From assembly GCA_020427145.1 (NCBI GenBank), contig JAGQOU010000078.1, forward strand, positions 1-35,085: a stretch of 35,085 nucleotides of DNA, given 5' to 3'. Below, in pieces: positions 8,732 to 16,290 of this stretch. Made by a program: the position numbers and the translations under genes. The notes under the pieces were generated by a model. That model saw only the letters and a list, made by a program, of their open reading frames with translations. It made no database searches and was not told the DNA's origin. Each line of letters opens with the position of its first letter. Within the stretch, counting starts at the first letter, position 1. Source of the DNA: Planctomycetales bacterium. Lineage in GTDB: Bacteria; Planctomycetota; Planctomycetia; Pirellulales; Lacipirellulaceae.

Positions 8732-8920
8732 CTACGACCGGTCCACCAATTCCGCCCACGCCTTCAGCTGCGCGCCCCGCGGCGCCCGCTCTCCGCCCAG
8801 CTTTTCGATCGTCTGCAGCACATGCTGACTCGCCGGCTCGGGGACCGTACCCTGCCGCATGGTCCCCTCGAAGACGCCGGTCGACATTTCCGTGAGGAAC
8901 GAATGGCTGCCGGTCGTCAC
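8732..8920 (-). pseudogene. 3' remnant of an unidentified gene cut by an IS21 end
   Basis: The minus-strand frame reads TTGSHSFLTEMSTGVFEGT and continues to a TAG at 8732-8734. Its composition is normal for a protein (mixed, helical, ending AWAELVDRS). I do not recognise the family. Just upstream of its first codon (at 8922) lies a TGT-type IS21 terminus, so the 5' part of the gene was probably separated by that insertion and is not found in the window. Confidence 0.35.
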
Positions 8921-8921
8921 C

Positions 8922-9430
8922 TGTGAGTGGCATTTGAAAAGTGCAGCGCCCGGCGCCGTGAAAGTGCAGCGCTGGGTGGTTGCGGGGAGGATAGCAGGCG
9001 TCCCCGCGGAGCGCCTATGGGTTACTCCTTGTTCTTGGTTCGGCGCCGTCGTCGGGCGTCTTGAAGGCGATAGCTCTCGCCGGTGAACTCGAGGATGTGG
9101 CAACGATGCGTGAGCCGGTCCAGCGCGGCGCCGGTGAGGCGTTCGGAGCCGAGGACCTCGGTCCAGTGCTCGAACGCCAGGTTCGTGGTGACCAGCAGGC
9201 TCTGCCGCTCGTAGGCCTGGCCGATCAGGTCGAACAACAACTCGGCGCCCGCCTTGCTGGCCGGGACGTAGCCCAGCTCGTCGAGCACCACGACGTCCTG
9301 CTTGGCGAGCTGGGATCGCAATCGCAAGAGCGACTTCTCGTCCCGCGCCTCCAGCAGCGTCGTGATCAATTCGGTCACGCGGAAGAACCGCACCTTGCGC
9401 CCCGCGAGGCAGGCCGCCTCAACGCGTCTA
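8922..9430 (-). mobile_element. Truncated IS21-family element
   Basis: The element retains one terminus and the 3' part of istB. The terminus starts with TGT at 8922, and two direct repeats, TGAAAAGTGCAGCGC (8935-8949) and TGAAAGTGCAGCGC (8959-8972), lie just inside, 24 bp apart, as in the multiple terminal repeats of IS21-type elements. istA, the 5' part of istB and the other terminus are missing; similarity ends at about 9420. It is therefore a dead fragment. Confidence 0.55.
9022..9420 (-). pseudogene. istB: IstB-like ATP-binding protein of IS21, 5'-truncated
   Basis: IstB is the AAA+ ATPase helper of the IstA transposase. The preserved part begins within the segment after Walker A (EAACLAGRKVRFF) and includes the Walker B region VVVLDELGYVP, the sensor-like VTTNLAFEHWTEVLGSERLTGAALDRLTHRCHILEF block and the basic tail. 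Full-length IstB has about 250 residues; the N-terminal third with the GPSGTGKT-type P-loop is missing. The frame extends to an ATG at 9441, but those first residues are not IstB. The protein could not bind ATP and is non-functional. Confidence 0.75.
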
Positions 9431-9507
9431 TTTTGATGCAATCGCCCTGGCAGACGGCTGACTTTTTCAGACCAACTTCACCGGTTGCACATTGAGGAAC
9501 TTCGCGT

Positions 9508-10275
9508 TTAGGCAGCGTTTGCCTTGACGCCAACCGCATCAGGAAACTCCAAGTCGGCGTCCCCCGCCGGGTGCGGCATGATCTGCGGGTCCCGGATCGG
9601 ACTGGGGAGCGCCTCGGGCGGCTCGCCAAAATACTTGGGCTCGGCAAGACCGCTGGCCCCAGCGTCAAACTTGCCCAACTCGACCTTGTCGCGGGCCCAT
9701 TGCTGCCACTGGGGATCAGGATGGTGCAAGGCGAGATCCGAGATCATGTGCTTCAGGTCGCCGGACTTCTCGCCCTGGATCATTCGCACCCGCACCAGAT
9801 TGGCAAGCACCTCCGGCCGACCGGCGTCGCGGCTGAGCGCCATCGAGAAGTAACTGGTCGCCTCTTCGTATTTGCCGGCCCGCTCGTAGACGAGCCCCAG
9901 GTTGTTGTAGGGCTGGGGATGATCGGGCATTAGCTTGGCGGCGTACTGAAACTCCCAGGCCGCCAGATAGAGCTTGTCCTGCATGTAGTAGACCATGCCC
10001 AAGCTGTTGTGGGCCGGCCCGTAGCCGACGTCGGCCACAAGCGCCTCGTTGAGCAGCAGCTCCGCCTTGACCAGATCCTTCGGCCAGCGATAGTCCTCGA
10101 TGAAGACGAGCGCCTCGGCGTGCTTGGCCGCGGCCGTCTCCTCGTCGCCCTGGCTGGTGGCCGCGACCGTGTGGTACTCGACCGGCCGGTCGTGCTTCCA
10201 CAACGGATGCAGGCAGCCGCCGCTGGTCGCCAGCAGCAACAGGACCGTCCAGGTTGGTACGCGATGGCGCGGCAT
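9508..10275 (-). CDS. TPR-repeat lipoprotein at the end of the T2SS operon
   Basis: This 255-residue protein has a signal sequence with a lipobox ending at Cys21 (TSGGC), so it is probably a lipoprotein. Residues ~85-150 form TPR-type repeats (AHNSLGMVYYMQDKLYLAAWEF, then PYNNLGLVYERAGKYEEATSYF). The C-terminal ~50 residues are proline-rich and probably disordered. TPR lipoproteins of the PilF/PilW type help secretins assemble and insert in the outer membrane. As the last gene after the gspL/M-like genes, a pilotin-like or scaffold role for the secretin at 31483 is plausible but inferred. It begins 35 bp after the gspM-like gene. Confidence 0.75.
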   Translation of the reverse strand: MPRHRVPTWTVLLLLATSGGCLHPLWKHDRPVEYHTVAATSQGDEETAAAKHAEALVFIEDYRWPKDLVKAELLLNEALVADVGYGPAHNSLGMVYYMQDKLYLAAWEFQYAAKLMPDHPQPYNNLGLVYERAGKYEEATSYFSMALSRDAGRPEVLANLVRVRMIQGEKSGDLKHMISDLALHHPDPQWQQWARDKVELGKFDAGASGLAEPKYFGEPPEALPSPIRDPQIMPHPAGDADLEFPDAVGVKANAA

Positions 10276-10310
10276 GCAGTTGGCCGGTCGGGGCGCATCG
10301 CCGGCGTCGT

Positions 10311-10865
10311 TTAGGTGGAGTTTGGGGCGGGATTCTTAGGTAAATAAACCAGATAGGTCAACGTCACCTCGACGTTCCAGGTCTCGGGCCCCGCGCTCTC
10401 GGTCGTTTGAAACGGCGCGACGATCCGGGCGCTGCTGACGCGCAACTGCTGCAGGTCTCCCTGCTTGAGTCGCGTCAGCCAGGTCGCTAGCTGCGCCAGC
10501 GTCACGCCGTCGAGCTGCACCGCTGTGGCGTGTTCCAGGTAGTCGGTTTCACCCACGCGACGGGGGGGCTGCGGCTCAATCCGGGCAATCTGCTGGATGC
10601 CGACCCCGGCCTCCTTCACGGCCCGCTCGATCGCCTCGGCCAACGCCTGCTCGGAACGCGACTCGCTGGCGGCTTGGTCGGGTCGGTCGCGGAGGATGCG
10701 AATCTGCGCGGCGAGGCCCGTGCAGCGCTGTAGCGAGGCTTGCGTTTCGCGAAACGCGGTGCGACGTTCGCCGTACCGCCACGCACACGCCCACACGGCC
10801 GTGCCGGCGAGGGTCGCCAGCAGCGCCAGTTGCAGTCGCGGCGAGACGCTCGCCCGAGAACTCAC
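10311..10865 (-). CDS. gspM: T2SS inner-membrane platform protein, GspM/PilO-like
   Basis: The 184-residue product has one membrane helix at ~10-28, a short coiled segment (~30-60), and an alpha/beta C-terminal domain (~70-180), the layout of GspM and PilO. The sequence is not strongly conserved in this family, so the call rests on size, topology and position directly after the GspL-like gene. The start is GTG: GTGA at 10862-10865 joins it to the stop of the GspL-like gene. GspM pairs with GspL in the cytoplasmic membrane and links the ATPase to the periplasmic parts of the machine. Confidence 0.65.
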   Translation of the reverse strand: MSSRASVSPRLQLALLATLAGTAVWACAWRYGERRTAFRETQASLQRCTGLAAQIRILRDRPDQAASESRSEQALAEAIERAVKEAGVGIQQIARIEPQPPRRVGETDYLEHATAVQLDGVTLAQLATWLTRLKQGDLQQLRVSSARIVAPFQTTESAGPETWNVEVTLTYLVYLPKNPAPNST

Positions 10866-12202
10866 GGCTGGTCCTCCCCTGCGCCAAAGTCGGCCGTCAA
10901 CCGCACGGCAAACCCCGCCTCCGCGAGTCGCTGCAAACGGGGCGCGGCCACGTCCCCGCCGGCGGCGCGCAATGCGGCGGCGAGCTTATCGGCGTCGGCG
11001 TTGCTGCGGACCTCGCCGGCCAGGTACACGTTCGCCCCCTCGATGCGGATCTCCGGCGCCCGATAACGAAGATCGGTCGGCAGCGCCGCCAGCACCCGCT
11101 GCAGCAACAGGTCGGCGTGGACGGCGGACGGCAGATGGGCCTCGCCGCGCGTCCCGGCGAGTTGTTGTTGGGCCGTGCGAAATCGGGCCGCCAAGCCGCG
11201 CTGCGGGACGGGCTCCTCGGGAAACGTCTCCTCAAACAGGTCCGCCAATTCCTCGTGCAACTCGTCGGTTCCCTGCTGGTAGGCGTCGCCGCGGAGCCAC
11301 AGCGCGGCGCACACCGCGGCGACCAACAAGACGCCCGCCAGTTGCAGCCAGCGCGTCTGGCGACGCAGCGCGTCGAACGGCCGGCGTCCCGCTAGTTCGT
11401 CGCGGCGCAGATTGACAATCGGCTCGACCTCGCCCGCGGCGAGCGCATTGGCGACGCGCCGCAGCGCATCGTCCCAGGCGAACTCGTCAATTGGCATCGG
11501 CGTCAAACCGGCCGCGGTGAGCGCGGATTGTTCGGCGTCGCTCAATCCCAAGACCGCGCAGGGGCAGTCGCCGCCGCGGGCCAGCGCCGTCGCCACAGCC
11601 TCCGCGGCCAGCGGCCGCAGTTCGCCTCCGGCGAGTTCGCGCCACGCCCACAGCCGCCCGTCGCGCAAGGTGAACCAACTCGCCTTGGTCTCGCTGCGTC
11701 GCCACACGAACTCGCCGTCCGCGAGGAGCGCGCACTCGCGCTGCGCCGCTTGCAGGGCGAGCAGCGCCGCGGGCGCCACCACGGCGGGCGCCACGTCGTT
11801 GTCGTCCAGCGCCAGCAGCAGGTCCCGCAACGGACTCACCGGGACGGCGACCATGCTGGCCGCTTCGCGGTGGGCCACAAAGTCGCAGACGTAATCCTCG
11901 GCCGACCAGGGGATCGCGGTTTCCAATTCATAACGCAGCGCCTGCCGCTTCTTCAGCAGATTGGGGGTCGCAGGAATCCGGGCCGCCAGGCACCACTTGT
12001 CGGCCAGCGCGAGCAGGGGCGACTCGCCGCGCCAGCCGGCGGCGACCAGCGCTTCGCGCAGCGGTTCGGCCTGCTCGACCAACTGCTCCGGCGGAAACGT
12101 CTGCCGTTCGCTCGTTTCGCCCTCAACGCCAAGTGGCGGCAGCACCCGCCAGGCGTCGGGCGCCAGTTCAATGATCCAGCCGCGGGTCGTATGCTTGGCC
12201 AT
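10862..12202 (-). CDS. gspL: T2SS inner-membrane platform protein, GspL-like
   Basis: This 446-residue protein has an N-terminal actin-like cytoplasmic domain (~1-255; LLKKRQALRYELETAIPWSAED matches the PilM/GspL pattern for the segment following the first subdomain), then a short motif EPIVNLRRDELA (~260-271) just before a membrane helix (~285-303). The periplasmic part has a helical linker (~310-350) and a ferredoxin-like domain (~365-446). GspL anchors the GspE ATPase to the membrane and binds GspM. It starts 4 bp after the GspC-like gene, with a GGGGAGCGG ribosome-binding site inside that gene's end. Confidence 0.75.
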   Translation of the reverse strand: MAKHTTRGWIIELAPDAWRVLPPLGVEGETSERQTFPPEQLVEQAEPLREALVAAGWRGESPLLALADKWCLAARIPATPNLLKKRQALRYELETAIPWSAEDYVCDFVAHREAASMVAVPVSPLRDLLLALDDNDVAPAVVAPAALLALQAAQRECALLADGEFVWRRSETKASWFTLRDGRLWAWRELAGGELRPLAAEAVATALARGGDCPCAVLGLSDAEQSALTAAGLTPMPIDEFAWDDALRRVANALAAGEVEPIVNLRRDELAGRRPFDALRRQTRWLQLAGVLLVAAVCAALWLRGDAYQQGTDELHEELADLFEETFPEEPVPQRGLAARFRTAQQQLAGTRGEAHLPSAVHADLLLQRVLAALPTDLRYRAPEIRIEGANVYLAGEVRSNADADKLAAALRAAGGDVAAPRLQRLAEAGFAVRLTADFGAGEDQP

Positions 12203-12206
12203 GCCG

Positions 12207-12686
12207 TCAGTTCCGCTCCCCGACCGGCAGCCGATGCTCGCCGTCGTCGCGCTCGATGATCACTTCGGCGGCCGTGATGCTCTTGAGGACGCCGTCGCGC
12301 TCATCGCCGGTGACCTGATCGCCGAGGCGTTTGATCTCCACGCGGCCGTTGGCCTGCTTCACGAATGCTTGGCTGTTGGCCCCCTCGACGACCGTGCCCA
12401 CGATCTTCACCGTGATCGGCCGGACCTGCACGACGACCTTTTTGGGGGGCGGCGGGGGCGGATCGTAGAGAGGCCGGCGGAGGGTTTGCCGCCAAGCGGG
12501 GGACGCCGGATTAAGGGCGGTCGTCTCCGCGCCGGCGACCCTACTATGCCGTGTTGCTAGCGGCGTTGCCTCAATGTCGGCCGGCGGTACTTCCGTACGC
12601 CACGCAAGGGTTACAACGGCCGCGGCCACGCCGAGCACCGCCAACGCGATCCCCTGCATCAAGCGTTTCTTCGTGCGAAGTCGCAT
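12207..12686 (-). CDS. gspC: T2SS GspC/PilP-like protein with HR domain
   Basis: The 159-residue protein has a short basic N-terminus, a membrane helix at ~9-29, a proline-rich linker containing RRPLYDPPPPPPK, and a small beta domain (~95-158; ITVKIVGTVVEG, then AFVKQANGRVEIKRLGD, then VIIERDDGEHRLPV). This is the 'homology region' of GspC and PilP, which contacts the periplasmic N0 domain of the secretin. The C-terminal PDZ domain of classical GspC is absent, which makes it PilP-like in size. I start it at ATG 12686; the frame is open to 12779, but that part crosses a hairpin and lacks a ribosome-binding site. Confidence 0.7.
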   Translation of the reverse strand: MRLRTKKRLMQGIALAVLGVAAAVVTLAWRTEVPPADIEATPLATRHSRVAGAETTALNPASPAWRQTLRRPLYDPPPPPPKKVVVQVRPITVKIVGTVVEGANSQAFVKQANGRVEIKRLGDQVTGDERDGVLKSITAAEVIIERDDGEHRLPVGERN

Positions 12687-12731
12687 CCTATCGATAGCGT
12701 CCTGTATGTGGCCAGCATTGCGACGAGCAGT

Positions 12732-12752
12732 CCCTGCTTGGCAGGGTTTTTT
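12732..12752 (+). terminator. Intrinsic terminator pointing against the gspC operon
   Basis: CCCTGC (12732-12737), TTG loop, GCAGGG (12741-12746), then six T (12747-12752) is a classic Rho-independent terminator on the plus strand. All known genes to its left are on the minus strand, so it would end antisense transcripts or a short unknown plus-strand RNA. On the minus strand it lies in the leader of the gspC-like gene, where only the hairpin without a T-run would be transcribed. Confidence 0.55.
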
Positions 12753-12903
12753 ATGCTGATTTCCACCACTACTTGGCAAGGGATACGGCCCAAAGCAATG
12801 CGCGAATAGTTCAGGACGTTATCGACGCGGCTCTGTGCGGCGCGGTGCGATGCGGTTGGTCGTGATTGTGGGTGGTGGGTCTCAACTCCTAGCCGATGCA
12901 AAC

Positions 12904-12909
12904 AGTATA
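12904..12909 (-). promoter_or_regulatory. Possible -10 box for the gspC-L-M operon
   Basis: TATACT on the minus strand is a near-consensus -10 hexamer, about 220 bp upstream of the gspC-like ATG. No good -35 lies 16-18 bp away; a TTGAGC lies 24 bp upstream. The spacing makes this weak. Confidence 0.25.
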
Positions 12910-12987
12910 GCCCGAACCCATTGCATGCCGTATGCTCAAAGAGTGAGTTCATCTTTTCTGGGCGGATGAATCAAATCAGGGGGGACC

Positions 12988-13269
12988 ATGGTCGAAGAAC
13001 GTATCCCGACGCTTGCGCAGGCCGCCTGCAACGCGATGCAACAATGAACTTCGCCTGAGAACCGACTCGCAATCACGCCGCATGAGATTGGCAATGCGCC
13101 GGACGTGGTCAGCGCCGCAATGATCCTGGTTGCCATCGAAGGCGACGCCCCCACATACGATGAGGGTAGGTTCGCCGAGTTGGTGCACGCAACGTCCAGC
13201 CTGGACGGCGCGTTTGAATGCCGACTGGACGGCATCAACCTCAAGGTTCGGGTGCTTCAGAAATCCTGA
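12988..13269 (+). pseudogene. Small plus-strand gene with an in-frame TGA
   Basis: One frame gives 93 codons from an ATG that follows a strong AGGGGGG ribosome-binding site to a TGA at 13267-13269, interrupted only by TGA at codon 20 (13045-13047). Both halves look coding: MVEERIPTLAQAACNAMQQ before the stop, and after it segments such as LAITPHEIGNAPDVV, ILVAIEGDAPTYDEGRFAEL and LDGINLKVRVLQKS, with high third-position GC. I do not recognise the family. It is most simply a recent nonsense mutation (CGA to TGA). A shorter protein could restart at an ATG or GTG downstream of the stop. It lies on the opposite strand between the two halves of the T2SS operon. Confidence 0.45.
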
Positions 13270-13576
13270 TTCGGGCGCCACAGAAGGATCACCTTGCGCA
13301 GGCGTGGCTGTGGGCGGAGATTCCACCGTTTTCGGCGATCGTCGGTGATTGACGAGGAAGAGCGAACGGAGGCAGGAATTCGACCGTAGTCCATGCCTCG
13401 CACCCCGGGGGGTGTTTGAGCGATCTTGCATGCGAGGTGCAGAATACATCAAAACTGTCGAAGTAAGAAGAAGCTTGCCCACGAATTGTTTGCTTCGGCC
13501 GAGTCGACGCCTGCAAGACTCAAAGTGTTAATAAGATACACCCGCTGACATCCACATTCACGCCTGCTGACGTGAC
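13270..13576. other. Intergenic region, no gene seen
   Basis: Between the decayed gene and the small membrane protein gene there is no supportable coding frame. A short hairpin (CACCCC/GGGGTG, 13401-13414) lies in the middle, without a proper T-run. AT content rises towards 13540, consistent with a spacer after the stop of the gene at 13577. Confidence 0.35.
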
Positions 13577-14158
13577 TCACCTTTGGCAATCGCATTCAAA
13601 CCGCTGCAATGTTTGGTCAAGCTCAGACCCATTCAGCAATCGACAATCCTTTACAAGCAATGTGGCTTTCTCGACGCTGCTCTTCGCCAGGAGTTCGAGG
13701 AGTATGTTGCAAAAACGTTCTGCCTGCTGCGGCGACCTATCTTTCAACCAAGCGGCCCATCTTTCGCCTGTGCCATCCGGGTACAGTGTTGAATAAAGCA
13801 TCGCTGCATCTCCTCGCCCAATGTTTCGCGAGTACTCAAATGCGGGGATGTACCGATCGGAGTCGTCCAGGTCAGAACGAATTAGGTGATTGTCTAGTAA
13901 GTATTTTGACAACTCGGTGGATTGTACAGCCGAGGTAGGAGCCCCAACTTGCAGTCCAAAAAAAAATGTCCTCGAAGTTCGCCGGAGCGATAAATCACGG
14001 ACGGACAATTCAAGTGCCACTCGATCCTGCAAACCAATGACAACAATCGATGCGATCCCAGCAACTGCCAAAAGCATTGCACGAGTGCTGAATCGCAGTT
14101 TCTTGTAAACTTCGCCCACGGTCTGTGTAGCTGCTCCTTTGGTGCAACTAAGAAGCAC
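13577..14158 (-). CDS. Small single-pass membrane protein after the mini-RHS gene
   Basis: The frame encodes up to 193 residues with a basic segment (YKKLRFSTR) and one membrane helix at ~28-46 (AMLLAVAGIASIVVIGL). The N-terminal 'RFSxRxLLL' pattern is frequent in planctomycete membrane proteins of unknown function. The remaining ~145 residues are mixed and acidic, with SDRYIPAFEYSRNIGRGDAA and a helical, cysteine-containing C-terminus. No enzyme motif is visible. The GTG at 14158 is 6 bp after the stop of the mini-RHS gene; a GTG at 14119 is an alternative start. Its place directly after an RHS-tip gene is that of an immunity protein in polymorphic-toxin loci, but nothing in the sequence proves this role. 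Confidence 0.6.
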   Translation of the reverse strand: MLLSCTKGAATQTVGEVYKKLRFSTRAMLLAVAGIASIVVIGLQDRVALELSVRDLSLRRTSRTFFFGLQVGAPTSAVQSTELSKYLLDNHLIRSDLDDSDRYIPAFEYSRNIGRGDAAMLYSTLYPDGTGERWAAWLKDRSPQQAERFCNILLELLAKSSVEKATLLVKDCRLLNGSELDQTLQRFECDCQR

Positions 14159-14164
14159 TTGACG

Positions 14165-14953
14165 TTATCGCTTACAGCCTTTGAGAATCGCGTGCTCAAG
14201 CAGTCGATACAATTCTGGGCAAAGCCTTCTATCCGCCGCTGGGTTTCCTTCCCACAGTTCGTCAGATCCATTGTGACTTGGGGGCACGGCAGAATTGCCG
14301 TACGAAGGGCGTGGCGAACTGGGATTGCCCTGTGCTCTGCATGTGTACAGCGCCCAACTGGAAGCGCTCTCGCTCATCGCCTCTTCAGTCATTACCAACC
14401 AAATATCTTCATCCCAGTTGAAATATCTATTGGTCTCTGATCCAGTGTAGCATCTCGCGCCAGCTTCACGGATTTCCTTGTACAACCATTCGCATTCTTC
14501 GTCTTCTTCAAGGTGTTGATCCCACCATGCGTGAAAGAACTCGTTATATACGTTTCCCCATTGCAAGCAGTCCGTGGGGCACAATTTGCCGTTCGGATCA
14601 AAATGACTTGGACGGAAAGTCATCGTATTCCACGGCGAGTTAGGGTAGTAGCGATTCCAATCGCCAGGTTCAATATTGCTATCGTTAGGCATTCCTGGCG
14701 GCGCTCCAAAGCCGGGTTCACCGGGGCGATAAATGGGGAGTGCGGACGCTACGGGGGCCATTCCCTCAGGATCAGAATAATTGACAGGCTGCGAGCCTGC
14801 ATACTGGTAGAGGTTTTTGCTCTTGTCGCGATTGTATGCTGATGGGTCGCGACTCAGAAACCGACCCAAGTGAGGTGCGTAATAAGCTTTCACATCCTCA
14901 GCAACAACGGCACATGCTAACAACGCAATCACGATCGCGAACAATCTGTTCAT
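14165..14953 (-). CDS. Miniature exported RHS-core protein with variable C-terminus
   Basis: This 262-residue protein starts with a signal peptide (1 to ~22) and continues directly with the last segment of an RHS core: YYAPHLGRFLSRDPSAY, NLYQYAGSQPVNY, then DPEG (61-64). This is the signature just before the cleavage point in RHS and YD-repeat proteins, but the preceding repeat shell (usually >1,000 residues) is absent. The 198 residues after DPEG are acidic and cysteine-containing (CPTDC, EECEW, WALYTCRAQ, RLCPEL, KGCKR) and match no family I know. An AAAGGA ribosome-binding site precedes the ATG, 12 bp after the transglutaminase gene. It may be a displaced toxin tip or a standalone secreted effector. 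Confidence 0.7.
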   Translation of the reverse strand: MNRLFAIVIALLACAVVAEDVKAYYAPHLGRFLSRDPSAYNRDKSKNLYQYAGSQPVNYSDPEGMAPVASALPIYRPGEPGFGAPPGMPNDSNIEPGDWNRYYPNSPWNTMTFRPSHFDPNGKLCPTDCLQWGNVYNEFFHAWWDQHLEEDEECEWLYKEIREAGARCYTGSETNRYFNWDEDIWLVMTEEAMSESASSWALYTCRAQGNPSSPRPSYGNSAVPPSHNGSDELWEGNPAADRRLCPELYRLLEHAILKGCKR

Positions 14954-14965
14954 CCTGAGATTCCT

Positions 14966-16129
14966 TTACCAAGATTGCCCGCTAAGCCAAGGCTCGGCGG
15001 CGGTGCCTTGCTGGGGAAAGTCGACGCCCTCGACGCCCTGAAACGGCGGCGAGGGTTTGTAGACGTCGTGAGGCTGCGGTGGTTGATAGCCGGCCACTTG
15101 AGGGTTCCAAGCCGGTCGCGGTGCGGACCGTGTGATGGTTGGCATCTGCCGGAAGCCCACCGCCTGCGCCAAGAATCCTTGATAGGCCGGATGCTTGGGG
15201 CTTCGCTCAGCCGCCAACGCATACGCCACCCGGGCCTCGGGGAGCCTGCCGGTGTCTTGCAAGCAGTGCCCGCGAGTCGCAAGAAATACGGCCAACGATT
15301 CTGGGGCGTCCAGCGACCTGAGATAGTGCCCCGCCGCTAGCTCTTGCTCGCTGATCGGTTTGGGCCACGTCGTGTAATACTCGTCGTCGAAGCTGCTCAT
15401 TCCCTGATTGGTCGCTTCGATGTTGAATCGCTCTTCGCCCTTCTCCCAGCGGCAGAAGACGTGCTCCTTGGCCGTGACCAGAGAAACCGGGTAGCCGAGC
15501 CGCCGAGCGATGGCGGTATACAAAACCGGCATGGATACGCACGTCCCGCCGTTGTCGCTGCCGACCAGACCGTGGAGAAACAGGTCTTGCGACTTGGTGA
15601 AGTCGACTTCGCGAATGCGATCCGGGTTGTAGTGAACCTTGAAGTCCTGCTGGAGGACGGTGACCAACATCATCATTCGGTAGTACCCCTCGGAATTTTC
15701 AAACTCGGCGGGGTTCTGCCGGTACTTGTACAGATGCCGATCGGTCTCGCGCTTGACCTGTGCCGCCCATTTGTCGAGTCTGGCAAGGCATTGGTCGAGC
15801 TCCAGGCCCTCCGAACCGGGCAGCCCTTCGGCGCACCGCAAGTTCATCAACGCAATATCTTGCGGGGCGAGCTCATCGGCCGGCATCATCGCCAGTTCGC
15901 CGAGGGAAGGAAGTCGCGTATCGACACTCGCGGTTTCTGAGGGCGCCGTTTGCTGTGCAGCGGCAGAGCGGTCCGCGTTCCGATTGGCAAGAAACAGGAG
16001 AGACGCGACGGATGCACCCACTGCGAAGGCAAGACCCCGGCCACGCCAACGCCCGAGCGAACGGTCCGGCCTGCCCGCCATCGTCGGCGAGACGTTTGCA
16101 GCACGTTGTCCTTTCCGTCGCCGACCCAC
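14966..16129 (-). CDS. Membrane-anchored SirB1-like transglutaminase-family protein
   Basis: This 387-residue protein has an arginine-rich N-terminus and a membrane helix at ~32-48. The core (~85-300) matches the SirB1/transglutaminase-like fold: NGGTCVSMPVLYTAIARRLG contains the expected catalytic-type Cys197, AKEHVFCRWE supplies His223, and FNIEATNQG (235-243) occupies the third active-site region. A short tetratricopeptide-like segment follows (GRLPEARVAYALAAE), then a proline-rich tail. The GTG start at 16129 has GAGG five bases upstream; ATG 16081 is an alternative. It follows gspK after 161 bp and has its own promoter candidate. Its role is unknown; protein crosslinking or peptide hydrolysis in the periplasm would fit. 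Confidence 0.7.
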   Translation of the reverse strand: MGRRRKGQRAANVSPTMAGRPDRSLGRWRGRGLAFAVGASVASLLFLANRNADRSAAAQQTAPSETASVDTRLPSLGELAMMPADELAPQDIALMNLRCAEGLPGSEGLELDQCLARLDKWAAQVKRETDRHLYKYRQNPAEFENSEGYYRMMMLVTVLQQDFKVHYNPDRIREVDFTKSQDLFLHGLVGSDNGGTCVSMPVLYTAIARRLGYPVSLVTAKEHVFCRWEKGEERFNIEATNQGMSSFDDEYYTTWPKPISEQELAAGHYLRSLDAPESLAVFLATRGHCLQDTGRLPEARVAYALAAERSPKHPAYQGFLAQAVGFRQMPTITRSAPRPAWNPQVAGYQPPQPHDVYKPSPPFQGVEGVDFPQQGTAAEPWLSGQSW

Positions 16130-16182
16130 GCTCGCCTCGCTACAGAGTTGCAGACTGGATAAGACACTAGCTGCCGATCAGG

Positions 16183-16211
16183 ATTATCTAGCTATAGTCG
16201 ACTCGCTGCAA
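16183..16211 (-). promoter_or_regulatory. Sigma-70-type promoter for transglutaminase/mini-RHS genes
   Basis: On the minus strand TTGCAG (-35, 16206-16211), 17 bp, GATAAT (-10, 16183-16188). Each hexamer is close to consensus and the spacing is optimal. The predicted start at about 16176 gives a leader of roughly 47 bases before the GTG at 16129. The surrounding DNA is AT-rich, unlike the coding regions. Confidence 0.5.
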
Positions 16212-16290
16212 GTTTTTTTTCGCCTCAATTCATCAAAACTTCCTTGCGCCGTGATAGGCAATTTTTTCCAACTGAGGTAAACCTCCCAGA

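Noticed and set aside
8404..8895. 163-codon plus-strand frame
   Set aside because: It is antisense to the ISL3 fragment and the broken gene tail, is proline/arginine-rich, and has no recognisable motif.
13045..13047. TGA as a selenocysteine codon
   Set aside because: No bacterial SECIS-like hairpin is evident directly after the TGA and no selenoprotein family match is seen; a nonsense mutation is simpler.
12976..13482. 168-codon minus-strand frame
   Set aside because: It lies opposite the better plus-strand coding frame (12988-13269), has no ribosome-binding site, and its composition is arginine/cysteine-rich as expected for an antisense shadow.
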